Shown here piece by piece: positions 32,883-40,337 of a DNA stretch of 64,000 nucleotides. Every line of letters begins with the position of its first letter. The first letter of the stretch is position 1. A model generated the notes under the pieces. The model was not told where the DNA came from. It saw only the letters and a list, made by a program, of their open reading frames with translations, and made no database searches. The position numbers were made by a program, and so were the translations under genes. Source of the stretch: Microbacterium mangrovi (GTDB lineage Bacteria; Actinomycetota; Actinomycetes; Actinomycetales; Microbacteriaceae); assembly GCF_000802305.1 (NCBI RefSeq), contig NZ_JTDK01000015.1, forward strand, positions 62,001 through 126,000. The letters are read 5' to 3'.

Positions 32883-34373
32883 ATGACCCAGCACTCAGAC
32901 CCCGCGCCGCAGTCCGACGACCCGGCGTCGCAGCCGCAGATGCAGGCCGCCCGCCAGCATCCGGCCGTGCCGCCGGTCCCGCCCCTGCCGCCTCAGCCGC
33001 CGATCCCCGCCGCGTTCGCCCAGCCCGCCGCGTACGGCCCGCCCCCCGTCTACCCCGCACCGCAGCCCACGCCGTACGCGGGTGCGTCGTCCGGGCAGTA
33101 TTTCGGCCCGGCCGCCCCGCAGCCGGCCCCGGCCGCCGCGCACCCGGCCCGCAAGCACCGCGGCGCCCTCATCGCCTGCGCCGGCGTCGGCGCGGTCGCG
33201 ATGCTCGGCCTCGGCGCCGTGCTCGGCGCGAACCTCGCCACCGGTGGCATCGCCGCGGCATCCTCGTCCGGTTCCGGCTCGCAGAGCCAGACCCAGCAGA
33301 CCTCCCCGCAGGGTCCGAACGCCGGCTACCCGGGCTACGGGTCGGGCTCGGACGGTTCCGGTTCCACCGGTCAGGACGGCTCGGGCGGGTTCGGCGACGG
33401 CGGCGGCAGCTCGTCCGGCTCGTCGACCGGCGTCACCGGAACACCCGCCACGACCGCGCAGTCGCAGGGCGTCGCGTTGATCACGACCACCGTCGACTAC
33501 GGTGCCGCCCAGGCCGCCGGCACCGGCATGGTCGTCACCGGCAACGGCGAGGTCCTCACGAACAACCACGTGGTTGCCGGTGCCACCACCATCACGGTGG
33601 AGATCCCGACCACCGGTGCCAAGTACACCGCGAAGGTCGTCGGCACCGACGCGGCCGACGACGTCGCCGTCCTGCAGCTGCAGAACGCGTCCGGCCTCAC
33701 CACCGCCACCTTCGACACCGCCGGCGACCTCCAGGTCGGCGACAGCGTCACCGGCGTCGGCAATGCCCAAGGCGGCGGCGAGCTCATCGCGGCGCCCGGA
33801 ACCGTCACCGCGCTCGACCAGAGCCTCACCACCCAGGCCGAGCAGTACGCCGACTCCGAGTCGCTGTCGGGCATGATCGAGACCGACGCGGCCATCCAAT
33901 CGGGCGACTCCGGCGGGCCGCTGTACGCCGCCGACGGCGAGATCGTCGGCATGGACACCGCGGCGAGCTCCGGCGGAACCCCCGACTCGTTCGCCATCCC
34001 GATCCAGAAGGCCCTGTCGATCGCCGAGAAGATCACCTCCGGCACCGGCGGCTCGGGCATCCAGCTCGGCTACCCGGCCTTCCTCGGAGTGCAGGTCGGC
34101 CAGGATGCCACCGGCAGCGCGTCCGGCATCCCGAGCCAGACCGACGGCGCGGCCGTCGCGGGCGTCATCGACGGCACCCCCGCCGCGAACGCCGGCCTGC
34201 AGCAGGGCGACGTGATCACGGCCGTGAACGGCACCGCGATCACCTCGTCGAGCGACCTGTCCCGCACGCTGGCGGGCTACAAGCCGGGCGACAAGGTCAC
34301 GATCACGTGGACCGACGCCTCCGGCCAGTCCCAGCAGGCCCAGGTGACCCTTGCGGAGGGCCCCGCCGCCTGA
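32883..34373 (+). CDS. HtrA/DegP-type membrane-anchored serine protease with PDZ domain
   Basis: 496 residues (ATG 32874 is an alternative). A Pro/Gln-rich cytoplasmic segment of about 95 residues precedes one membrane helix (ALIACAGVGAVAMLGLGAVLGANL), then a Gly/Ser linker, the protease domain with His229 (TNNHVVAG), Asp260 (DDVAVLQL) and Ser343 (QSGDSGGPLY), and a C-terminal PDZ domain (AFLGVQV; GTPAANAGLQQGDVITAVNGTAI). Typical actinobacterial HtrA layout, degrading misfolded proteins outside the membrane. A long hairpin ends the transcript. Confidence 0.93.
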   Translation: MTQHSDPAPQSDDPASQPQMQAARQHPAVPPVPPLPPQPPIPAAFAQPAAYGPPPVYPAPQPTPYAGASSGQYFGPAAPQPAPAAAHPARKHRGALIACAGVGAVAMLGLGAVLGANLATGGIAAASSSGSGSQSQTQQTSPQGPNAGYPGYGSGSDGSGSTGQDGSGGFGDGGGSSSGSSTGVTGTPATTAQSQGVALITTTVDYGAAQAAGTGMVVTGNGEVLTNNHVVAGATTITVEIPTTGAKYTAKVVGTDAADDVAVLQLQNASGLTTATFDTAGDLQVGDSVTGVGNAQGGGELIAAPGTVTALDQSLTTQAEQYADSESLSGMIETDAAIQSGDSGGPLYAADGEIVGMDTAASSGGTPDSFAIPIQKALSIAEKITSGTGGSGIQLGYPAFLGVQVGQDATGSASGIPSQTDGAAVAGVIDGTPAANAGLQQGDVITAVNGTAITSSSDLSRTLAGYKPGDKVTITWTDASGQSQQAQVTLAEGPAA

Positions 34374-34417
34374 CCCGGATGCCTCCCGGCGCCCGCCGCG
34401 GCATCCACCCCCCCGCT

Positions 34418-34477
34418 GTTCCGCTGTCCTGGATCGCACGTGCCCGTGCGATCCAGGACAGCGGAACTTTCTGTTTC
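34418..34477 (+). terminator. Intrinsic terminator / REP-like hairpin, copy 2
   Basis: A perfect 23-bp stem: 34418-34440 pairs with 34445-34467 around loop TGCC, followed by TTTCTGTTTC. It ends the htrA transcript. The first 14 stem bases, GTTCCGCTGTCCTG, and the TCGCACG next to the loop are shared with the hairpin at 15799, so it is also a dispersed repeat. Confidence 0.8.
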
Positions 34478-34495
34478 GGGGGAAAGAGGAGAATA

Positions 34496-34531
34496 CATAG
34501 CCTGGCTATTGATATATATAGCCAGGCTATG
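34496..34531. promoter_or_regulatory. Double MarR-type operator
   Basis: Two 13-bp palindromes, ATAGCCTGGCTAT (34497-34509) and ATAGCCAGGCTAT (34518-34530), have centres exactly 21 bases apart; together they form a larger inverted repeat with 14-base arms. They lie 13 bases before the MarR start in an AT-rich patch that must hold the promoter, so two dimers bound on one face of the helix would shut off the marR-MFS operon. Confidence 0.75.
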
Positions 34532-34543
34532 TATAGTTGCAGC

Positions 34544-35050
34544 ATGCACACCGACACGAGCGAGTCTCCCGGCACGGCGGCGACGCGCGACGACGCGGTG
34601 CGGGCTCTGGTCGTCGACCTCGTGCAGACCGGCGGGCGCCTCTCGCGCCTCGCTCGTCGCGCCGCGAACGACCCCACGACGTCCGCCACCTGGCGCACGC
34701 TGTCGGTGCTCCAGGCCACGAGCCCTCTGCGCCTGGGCGAGCTCGCCCAGGCATCCGGCGTCGCGCAGCCGACCATGACCAAGATCGTCGCCGGCCTCGT
34801 CGAGCGGGGGGAGGTCGAGCGCATCGCCGATCCCACCGATCACCGCGTGCAGCAGATCGCCCTCACCGACGCCGGCAACGCCGTGCTCGTCAAGTGGCGG
34901 CAGCACATCGCCGACTCCCTCGTGCCCGCCTTCGACGACCTCACCCCGGAGCAGTTCGACACCGTGCGCCGGGCGCTCGACCTGATCGGGCCGCGCATCG
35001 TCCGGGGCCATCGCGAACTCACCTCACCCACCCGAAAGGTCGCTGACTGA
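34544..35050 (+). CDS. MarR family transcriptional regulator
   Basis: 168 residues from MHTDTSES; ATG 34529 would lie inside the operator. LRLGELAQASGVAQPTMTKIVAGLVERGEVERIADPTDHRVQQIALTDAG is the winged helix-turn-helix with the conserved DxR-type wing. The flanking helices form the dimer interface. It is followed after 3 bases by an MFS efflux gene, the classical marR-pump arrangement, and is almost certainly autorepressed through the double operator. Confidence 0.92.
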   Translation: MHTDTSESPGTAATRDDAVRALVVDLVQTGGRLSRLARRAANDPTTSATWRTLSVLQATSPLRLGELAQASGVAQPTMTKIVAGLVERGEVERIADPTDHRVQQIALTDAGNAVLVKWRQHIADSLVPAFDDLTPEQFDTVRRALDLIGPRIVRGHRELTSPTRKVAD

Positions 35051-35053
35051 CCC

Positions 35054-36301
35054 ATGTCGTCATCCCACGCCCCGCAAAAGGGATCCATCCTGAAGCAGCC
35101 CGCCGCCGTGTGGGCCGTCGCGTTCTCCAGCGTCATCGCCTTCATGGGCATCGGCCTGGTCGACCCGATCCTCCCCGCGATCGCCAAGGAGCTGCAGGCG
35201 ACGCCGACCCAGACCGAGATGCTGTTCACGACCTACCTGTTCGTGACCGCCATCGCGATGTTCTTCACCAGCTGGGTGTCCAGCCGCATCGGCGCCAAGA
35301 AGACGCTGCTCATCGGCCTGGCGCTCATCGTGGTCTTCGCGACCCTCGCCGGGCTCTCCGACTCGATCGGCGCCATCATGGGCTTCCGCGCCGGCTGGGG
35401 TCTCGGCAACGCGCTCTACATCTCGACCGCCCTGGCGACCATCATCGGCGCCTCGTCCGGCGGCACCGCGAGCGCCATCATCCTCTACGAGGCGGCCCTC
35501 GGCCTGGGCATCGCGATCGGCCCGCTGCTGGGCGGATGGCTGGGCTCCATCAGCTGGCGCGGACCCTTTTTCGGCACGGCGGCGCTGATGGCCATCGGCT
35601 TCATCCTCATCGTCACGCTGATGCGCAAGAACCCCGAGAAGCCGGCACCGACGAGCCTGCTCGCGCCGTTCAAGGCGCTCGGCAAGCCGGCGCTCACGAT
35701 CCTCGCCGTCGCCGCGATCTTCTACAACTTCGGCTTCTTCACGCTGCTGGCCTACTCGCCGTTCGCGCTCGTGCCGCTGGGCATCGAGGACGCCCAGACC
35801 CTCGGGTTCATCTTCTTCGGCTGGGGTGTCGCGCTCGCGGTCACGTCCGTCTGGGTCGCGCCCCTGATGACCCGGTTCCTGCCGCGCACCCGCGTGCTGT
35901 GGATCGTGATGGTGCTCCTCGGCCTGACGCTCGTGGCGGCCGGATTCGCGATCGGATCGGTCGCCGGCATCATCGTGTGCATCATCGTCGGCGGTCTCTT
36001 CCTCGGCGTCATCAACACGGTCCTGACCGAGTGCGTGATGGCCGCCACCGACCTGCCGCGCACCGTGGCATCCTCCGCATACTCCGGCGTGCGGTTCCTG
36101 GGCGGTGCGATCGCCCCGCCGCTGACCACGTGGCTGGCCGCCCAGTACGCCCCCGCCACGCCCTACTTCGTCGGCGGTGCGGCGGTCATCGTGGCCGCCC
36201 TGATCATCATCGCCGGGAGCCGCACGCTCGCCCACGTCAACCTCGAGGAGGAGACCGCCGAGCAGGAGGCCGAGGTGCTGGCGCTCGCCGACGCGGACTG
36301 A
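35054..36301 (+). CDS. MFS multidrug efflux transporter
   Basis: 415 residues with 12 hydrophobic helices. GIGLVDPILPAIAKELQATPTQTEMLFTTYLFVTAIAMFFTSWVSSRIGAKKTLLIG contains motif A, and EAALGLGIAIGPLLGGWLGSISWRGPFF is motif C of drug/H+ antiporters. The tail is acidic (EEETAEQEAEV). Regulated with the upstream marR gene; a strong hairpin follows the stop. Confidence 0.9.
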   Translation: MSSSHAPQKGSILKQPAAVWAVAFSSVIAFMGIGLVDPILPAIAKELQATPTQTEMLFTTYLFVTAIAMFFTSWVSSRIGAKKTLLIGLALIVVFATLAGLSDSIGAIMGFRAGWGLGNALYISTALATIIGASSGGTASAIILYEAALGLGIAIGPLLGGWLGSISWRGPFFGTAALMAIGFILIVTLMRKNPEKPAPTSLLAPFKALGKPALTILAVAAIFYNFGFFTLLAYSPFALVPLGIEDAQTLGFIFFGWGVALAVTSVWVAPLMTRFLPRTRVLWIVMVLLGLTLVAAGFAIGSVAGIIVCIIVGGLFLGVINTVLTECVMAATDLPRTVASSAYSGVRFLGGAIAPPLTTWLAAQYAPATPYFVGGAAVIVAALIIIAGSRTLAHVNLEEETAEQEAEVLALADAD

Positions 36302-36315
36302 CCGCATGTGGCACG

Positions 36316-36358
36316 AGCGGGGCCCGAGTCTCACCGAAAGTGAGCCTCGGGCCCCGCT
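36316..36358. terminator. Strong hairpin after MFS gene
   Basis: AGCGGGGCCCGAG (36316-36328) is exactly complementary to CTCGGGCCCCGCT (36346-36358), with an inner TCAC/GTGA pairing closed by CGAAA. It lies between the convergent MFS gene and the small membrane gene and can terminate both. Confidence 0.75.
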
Positions 36359-36362
36359 GTTG

Positions 36363-36590
36363 TCAGTCGGCGCGCCGATCGACTCCCGGGTGCCGAAGAA
36401 GCGGGATGACCGCGACGCTTGGAACAAGCAGAACCAGGCCAAGGATGAAGTAGACCTGATCAGACCCGCCCAGGAATCCGTGGTGCTCCGGGGTGAAAAC
36501 CGCGTAGGTGCGGCTGGCCGTGAAGACCAGTAGCAGCGGGATCGCGGCGAGATTCACCCAGAATCGGACGCGCCTCAGAGCGCCCAGCAT
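36363..36590 (-). CDS. Small two-helix membrane protein
   Basis: 75 residues: basic start RRVRFW, helix NLAAIPLLLVFTASRTYAVF, a short loop (TPEHHGFLGGSDQ) and a second helix VYFILGLVLLVPSVAVIPLL followed by RHPGVDRR. The composition is that of a real membrane protein, unlike the other overlapping frames. I do not recognise the family. It begins 7 bases after the stop of the tiny frame 36598-36702 and lacks a good ribosome site, so coupled translation is likely. Confidence 0.6.
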   Translation of the reverse strand: MLGALRRVRFWVNLAAIPLLLVFTASRTYAVFTPEHHGFLGGSDQVYFILGLVLLVPSVAVIPLLRHPGVDRRAD

Positions 36591-36597
36591 GTCCAGG

Positions 36598-36702
36598 TCA
36601 CCCAGTTGTAGTTATGGGTGCCGCGTTCGCTGCCACGGGGGTGATGAAGGTCGCGGCTCCAATTGCGCCGATGACGGCCATCGACATCAGTTGCTTCCTC
36701 AC
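36598..36702 (-). CDS. Tiny signal-peptide-like peptide (34 aa)
   Basis: From GTG 36702, preceded by AAAGGAGA at good spacing, the frame reads MRKQLMSMAVIGAIGAAT, then FITPVAANAAPITTTG and stop. It is a textbook Sec signal (basic N-region, hydrophobic core, ANA cleavage site) with only about seven residues after cleavage. It could be a secreted mini-peptide, a leader for the membrane gene downstream, or the remnant of a truncated secreted protein. Confidence 0.5.
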   Translation of the reverse strand: MRKQLMSMAVIGAIGAATFITPVAANAAPITTTG

Positions 36703-36794
36703 GAGATGTTCTCCTTTGAACGCTCCTGCGGATCAGGAGGTGTGTGCCTCAGGCTCCCGTGGGCAGGGGCGTCACATGCTCAGAATCATGATGT

Positions 36795-36890
36795 TTGAGT
36801 AGTCGGAAGCAGCAAATTGAGTGGAGCAGGACGGCGGCACGCGGAGGAGGGGGCAATTGAGTGCGCCGAGCCGGGGCAGAGTGAGTATGA
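36795..36890. repeat. Degenerate array of TTGAGTAGT-type motifs
   Basis: TTGAGTAGT at 36795-36803, TTGAGTGG at 36817, TTGAGTGCG at 36857 and a weaker GTGAGTATGA at 36881 lie at spacings of 22, 40 and 24 bases. They match the motif of the MITE-like element at 50201. The rest of 36703-36938 shows no gene. Confidence 0.5.
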
Positions 36891-36938
36891 CCCCCCTGAA
36901 GACGTTGCAGCCGCTGTTGTCAGTCCGCGGCGTGCGGA

Positions 36939-37562
36939 TCAGTGGCCGGCGATCAGCCGCTCCACCAGCAGGCCGGCCCCGATCAGCGTCATTGCCACAC
37001 CGGCGAACCTCGTGACCATCGCGGTGGCACGCGGGCGCGACCGCAGGATGCGGCGTGCCAGCAGTGCCACCGCGGTGTAGATCACGGCGCAGTTCAGCAG
37101 GTGCAGGCTGCCGAGGGCGAGCATCTGCTCCGACGAGGGCCAGCCCGTGCGCGACGTGAACTGGGGGAGCAGCGCCAGAAGCAGCAGCAGCCCCTTCGGG
37201 TTGATGCCGCTGACGCCGGCGCCGCGGGCGAGCTGTCCGAGCGCGGTTCCCCCGATCGGACGCTCACTCGCAGCGATGCCCGACACGGGCTGGGCGAGCG
37301 TCGTCACCCCGAGGAAGATCAGGTACGCGCCGCCGGCGAGCGTGAGCACGGTGAGCGCTGCCGGGTACCGGGAGACGAGAGCGCCGGCACCCAGGGCGAC
37401 CACGGTCACCACGCACGCGTAGCCGAGCAGCATCCCGGCGATCGACGGCATGACCGATCGGGCTCGCAGTCCGGCCGCGATGGCGTACGCCCAGTCCGCC
37501 CCCGGGGTGAGCGCGAGCAGCACCGCGACCGTCCAGAACTGCACCATCAGCGTCAGGTCCAT
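36939..37562 (-). CDS. LysE family amino-acid exporter
   Basis: 207 residues, six helices. TVAVLLALTPGADWAYAIAAGLRARSVMPSIAGMLLGY at the N-terminus, ISGINPKGLLLLLALLPQFTS in the middle and a C-terminal RFAGVAMTLIGAGLLVERL helix are standard for LysE/RhtB exporters (the proline-glycine pair of the first helix included). Divergent from an Lrp/AsnC regulator, a common arrangement in which the exporter is induced by its amino acid. Confidence 0.9.
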   Translation of the reverse strand: MDLTLMVQFWTVAVLLALTPGADWAYAIAAGLRARSVMPSIAGMLLGYACVVTVVALGAGALVSRYPAALTVLTLAGGAYLIFLGVTTLAQPVSGIAASERPIGGTALGQLARGAGVSGINPKGLLLLLALLPQFTSRTGWPSSEQMLALGSLHLLNCAVIYTAVALLARRILRSRPRATAMVTRFAGVAMTLIGAGLLVERLIAGH

Positions 37563-37662
37563 GCCTCGTCCTCCCTCATCGAGAGAGAACCTACGCAGAA
37601 AGGCGCCGAAGGTGTTCCGAGATATGGCGCGATCTGGGCTGCTTTGGTGAAGAATCGTCGTC

Positions 37663-38115
37663 ATGGATGCCCTGGATCGAGAGATTCTCTCGCAACTGCA
37701 GGATGACGGCCGGCTGAGCGTGACCGAACTGGCGACGCGGGTGGGTCTCAGCCTGTCCGCGTGTCATCGGCGAGTGCGCGACCTCGAGCAGTCCGGAGCC
37801 ATCGAGCGGTACCGTGCGGTGATCTCGCCGCGCGCCGCCGGGCTGAACTTCGAGGCGATCGTCTTCGTCACCATCGGCCGCACCGACCCCGAGACCGTCG
37901 CCGAGCTCGAAGACACCCTGGCGGCCCTGCCGAACGTCATCGAGGCGGAGCGCCTGTTCGGCGATCCCGACTACATCCTTCGGGTGCTGACCGCCGACCT
38001 CGAGTCGTACCAGCGCCTCTTCGACACCGCGCTCGGCGGCCTCCCGGGGGTGCAGCGCATCACGTCGACCCTGGTCATGAAGAAGGTGGGCGCGGAGCGC
38101 GCCGTTCCGCTCTGA
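37663..38115 (+). CDS. Lrp/AsnC family transcriptional regulator
   Basis: 150 residues. DALDREILSQLQDDGRLSVTELATRVGLSLSACHRRVRDLEQSGAI is the helix-turn-helix; the RAM (regulation of amino-acid metabolism) domain follows with VFVTIGRTDPETVAELEDTLAALPNVIEAERLFGDPDYILRV. Divergent from lysE with about 100 bases between, so it likely senses an amino acid and activates the exporter. Confidence 0.92.
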   Translation: MDALDREILSQLQDDGRLSVTELATRVGLSLSACHRRVRDLEQSGAIERYRAVISPRAAGLNFEAIVFVTIGRTDPETVAELEDTLAALPNVIEAERLFGDPDYILRVLTADLESYQRLFDTALGGLPGVQRITSTLVMKKVGAERAVPL

Positions 38116-38134
38116 GCTCCGCGCCCGGGTCGCA

Positions 38135-39052
38135 TCACCGGGGGAGGACGACGATCTTCCCCGCCGGGTGGGCGCCGTCCAGCATCCGGAACGCGTCGCG
38201 CACGTCGTCGAGGGAGAACGTCGCCGCGACCGGCAGCGTGAGGCGTCCGGCGGCGATCTCGTCGACGAGGCGCGCGAGATTCGCGGCGGTGCGGGCGGAG
38301 CGCTCCACGTTGTGTGCGCCGGTCTCGGCGAGGGCCCCGTACGCCGCGATCGCCACCATGCGGTCGCCCGGGACGCCCAGCTGCACGCCGGCATCCAGCG
38401 CGTCGCGTCCGTGGCAGTCCATCACGGCGGTCACCCCGCCGAGGGCGGCGACGCGATCGGCGAGCCCGTCGCCGTACGCGACCGGCTCGATCCCGAGGCC
38501 GCGCAGCAGATCGTGGTTGCGCGGGCTCGCGGTGCCGATGACGCGCGCGCCGGATGCCGCGGCCAGCTGCGCGGCCAGCACTCCGACGGCACCCGCGGCC
38601 CCGCCGACGAGCACCGTGTCGTCGGCCGTGACCGGCACCGTCACAACGCACGACAGGGCCGTCAGCGCCGCGATCCACAGACCGCCCGCCACGTCCACGG
38701 GAACGGCATCCGGACGCCGGACGAGCTCGGATGCCCGCGCCGTCACCGACTCGGCGACCGCTCCCGGGGCCCGCCCCAGCACCTCGTCGCCCACCGCGAT
38801 GGGGCTGCCGTCCCAGTAGACGGCGCCCGCACCGACGCCGGTGACCGTGCCGGCGACGTCCGATCCAACGCGCCGCGGGAACGGCGAATCACTCGGCGCG
38901 AAGCCCGATCGCAGCTTGCTGTCGATCGGATTCAGTCCGGCGGCACGCACGCGCACCACCGCCTCCCCGTCTCCGGGGGCGGGCTCGGGGACTTCTGCCA
39001 CCTGCAGAACCTCGGGGCCGCCGGTGCTGTCGTAGAGGGCTGCGCGGGTCAT
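38135..39052 (-). CDS. Zinc-free quinone oxidoreductase (MDR family)
   Basis: 305 residues from MTRAALYDSTGGPEVL, the usual QOR start. The NADPH-binding site is VLVGGAAGAVGVLAAQLAAASGARVIGT and there are no structural or catalytic zinc cysteines. GLNPIDSKLRSG and FPRRVGSDVAGTV are family hallmarks. Likely reduces quinones or enones with NADPH. Convergent with the Lrp gene and divergent from the LLM oxidoreductase. Confidence 0.9.
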   Translation of the reverse strand: MTRAALYDSTGGPEVLQVAEVPEPAPGDGEAVVRVRAAGLNPIDSKLRSGFAPSDSPFPRRVGSDVAGTVTGVGAGAVYWDGSPIAVGDEVLGRAPGAVAESVTARASELVRRPDAVPVDVAGGLWIAALTALSCVVTVPVTADDTVLVGGAAGAVGVLAAQLAAASGARVIGTASPRNHDLLRGLGIEPVAYGDGLADRVAALGGVTAVMDCHGRDALDAGVQLGVPGDRMVAIAAYGALAETGAHNVERSARTAANLARLVDEIAAGRLTLPVAATFSLDDVRDAFRMLDGAHPAGKIVVLPR

Positions 39053-39136
39053 GTGCGCTCCATTCTGTCTGCCTCCATCGTCCCCGCAATCCGGCCTTCG
39101 CGGGCCGACCTCCCGCGCCGTGCGAGGATTCCGGTT

Positions 39137-40177
39137 ATGAGAATCGGGATGATGCTGGACTACGCGGGCGGGTTCCGCGAGGCTGCAGCCGAAGTGAAGC
39201 AGCTGGAATCCGACGGGCTCGAACTGGTCGTCGTGCCGGAGGCGTACTCGTTCGACGCGGTCAGCCAGCTCGGCTACCTCGCCGCGCAGACCTCCACGAT
39301 CGAACTGGCCAGCGGCATCCTGCAGCTCTACACGCGCACGCCGTCGCTGACCGCGATGACCGCGGCGGGGCTGGACTTCGTCAGCGACGGGCGCTTCACC
39401 CTCGGCATCGGGGCCTCCGGGCCGCAGGTGATCGAGGGGTTCCACGGCGTGCCGTACGACATCCCGCTGACCCGCACCCGGGAGATCATCGAGATCTGCC
39501 GGTCCGTCTGGAAGCGCGAACGGCTCGAGTACCAGGGCCGGGCGTACGAGATCCCGCTTCCGGCCGACAAGGGCACCGGACTCGGCAAGCCGCTGAAGCT
39601 CATCAACCATCCCGTGCGCGAGAGCATCCCGATCGTGGTCGCAGCCCTCGGTCTCAAGGCCGTCGCGCAGGCCGCCGAGATCGCCGACGGCTGGATGCCG
39701 ACGATCTACCACCCGGAGCGGGCCTCGCGCGTGTGGGGCGACGCGCTCGCCGACGGCTCCGCCAAGCGGGATGCCGCCCTCGGCCCCCTCGACGTCTTCG
39801 CCAATCCGGCCCTGTACATCGGCCCGCACGCCGAGCAGGTGCTGCCCGTCGTCAAGCAGCACATCGCGCTCTACGTCGGCGGCATGGGGGCGCGCGGCCG
39901 CAACTTCTACAACGACGTCGCGACCGGCTACGGCTTCGGGGAGGCCGCGGAGACCATCCAGAACCTGTACCTCGCGGGGCGCAAGGAGGAGGCCGCGGCG
40001 GCCGTCCCGGACGAGTTCGCCCGTGGGATCAGCCTGATCGGCACCCCCGACGAGGTGCGCGAGCGCCTCGACGCGTTCGCGGCATCCGGCGTGACGACGG
40101 TGACCGTGAACCCGATGGCCCGCACCGCCGACGAGCGCCGCGCCCTGATCGGCGGCCTGCTGCAGCTCGCCGGCTAA
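39137..40177 (+). CDS. LLM-class F420-dependent oxidoreductase
   Basis: 346 residues. MRIGMMLDYAGGFREAA, then ELVVVPEAYSFDAVSQLGYLAAQTSTIELASGILQLYTRTPSLTAMTAAGLDFVSDGRFTLGIG, is the luciferase-like TIM barrel characteristic of F420-using actinobacterial enzymes. Family knowledge: hydride transfer with reduced F420 or FMN; substrate undefined. A single gene with its own upstream region. Confidence 0.9.
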   Translation: MRIGMMLDYAGGFREAAAEVKQLESDGLELVVVPEAYSFDAVSQLGYLAAQTSTIELASGILQLYTRTPSLTAMTAAGLDFVSDGRFTLGIGASGPQVIEGFHGVPYDIPLTRTREIIEICRSVWKRERLEYQGRAYEIPLPADKGTGLGKPLKLINHPVRESIPIVVAALGLKAVAQAAEIADGWMPTIYHPERASRVWGDALADGSAKRDAALGPLDVFANPALYIGPHAEQVLPVVKQHIALYVGGMGARGRNFYNDVATGYGFGEAAETIQNLYLAGRKEEAAAAVPDEFARGISLIGTPDEVRERLDAFAASGVTTVTVNPMARTADERRALIGGLLQLAG

Positions 40178-40337
40178 GCCCCGGGCTGGGGCGACACGGT
40201 TCCGACTGGCGGTGATGTGTCCGGATGGCGGGATGACGCGCCGCTGGGATGCCGCCCGGCGTTCAGATCGCCGCCATCCGTTTCACGCCCGTCGCTCCGG
40301 GAGCGCCGATGTCGGAGGAGTGAGGCATCCTGTGGGG

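Larger units (their letters stand above)
36354..36925. repeat. 15-bp direct repeats bracketing a 540-bp islet
   Basis: CCGCTGTTGTCAGTC occurs at 36354-36368 and again at 36911-36925. The DNA between is less GC-rich than the surroundings and holds the small membrane gene, a tiny signal-peptide frame and an array of TTGAGT motifs. This looks like an insertion or a duplicated target, but no transposase is present. Confidence 0.6.
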
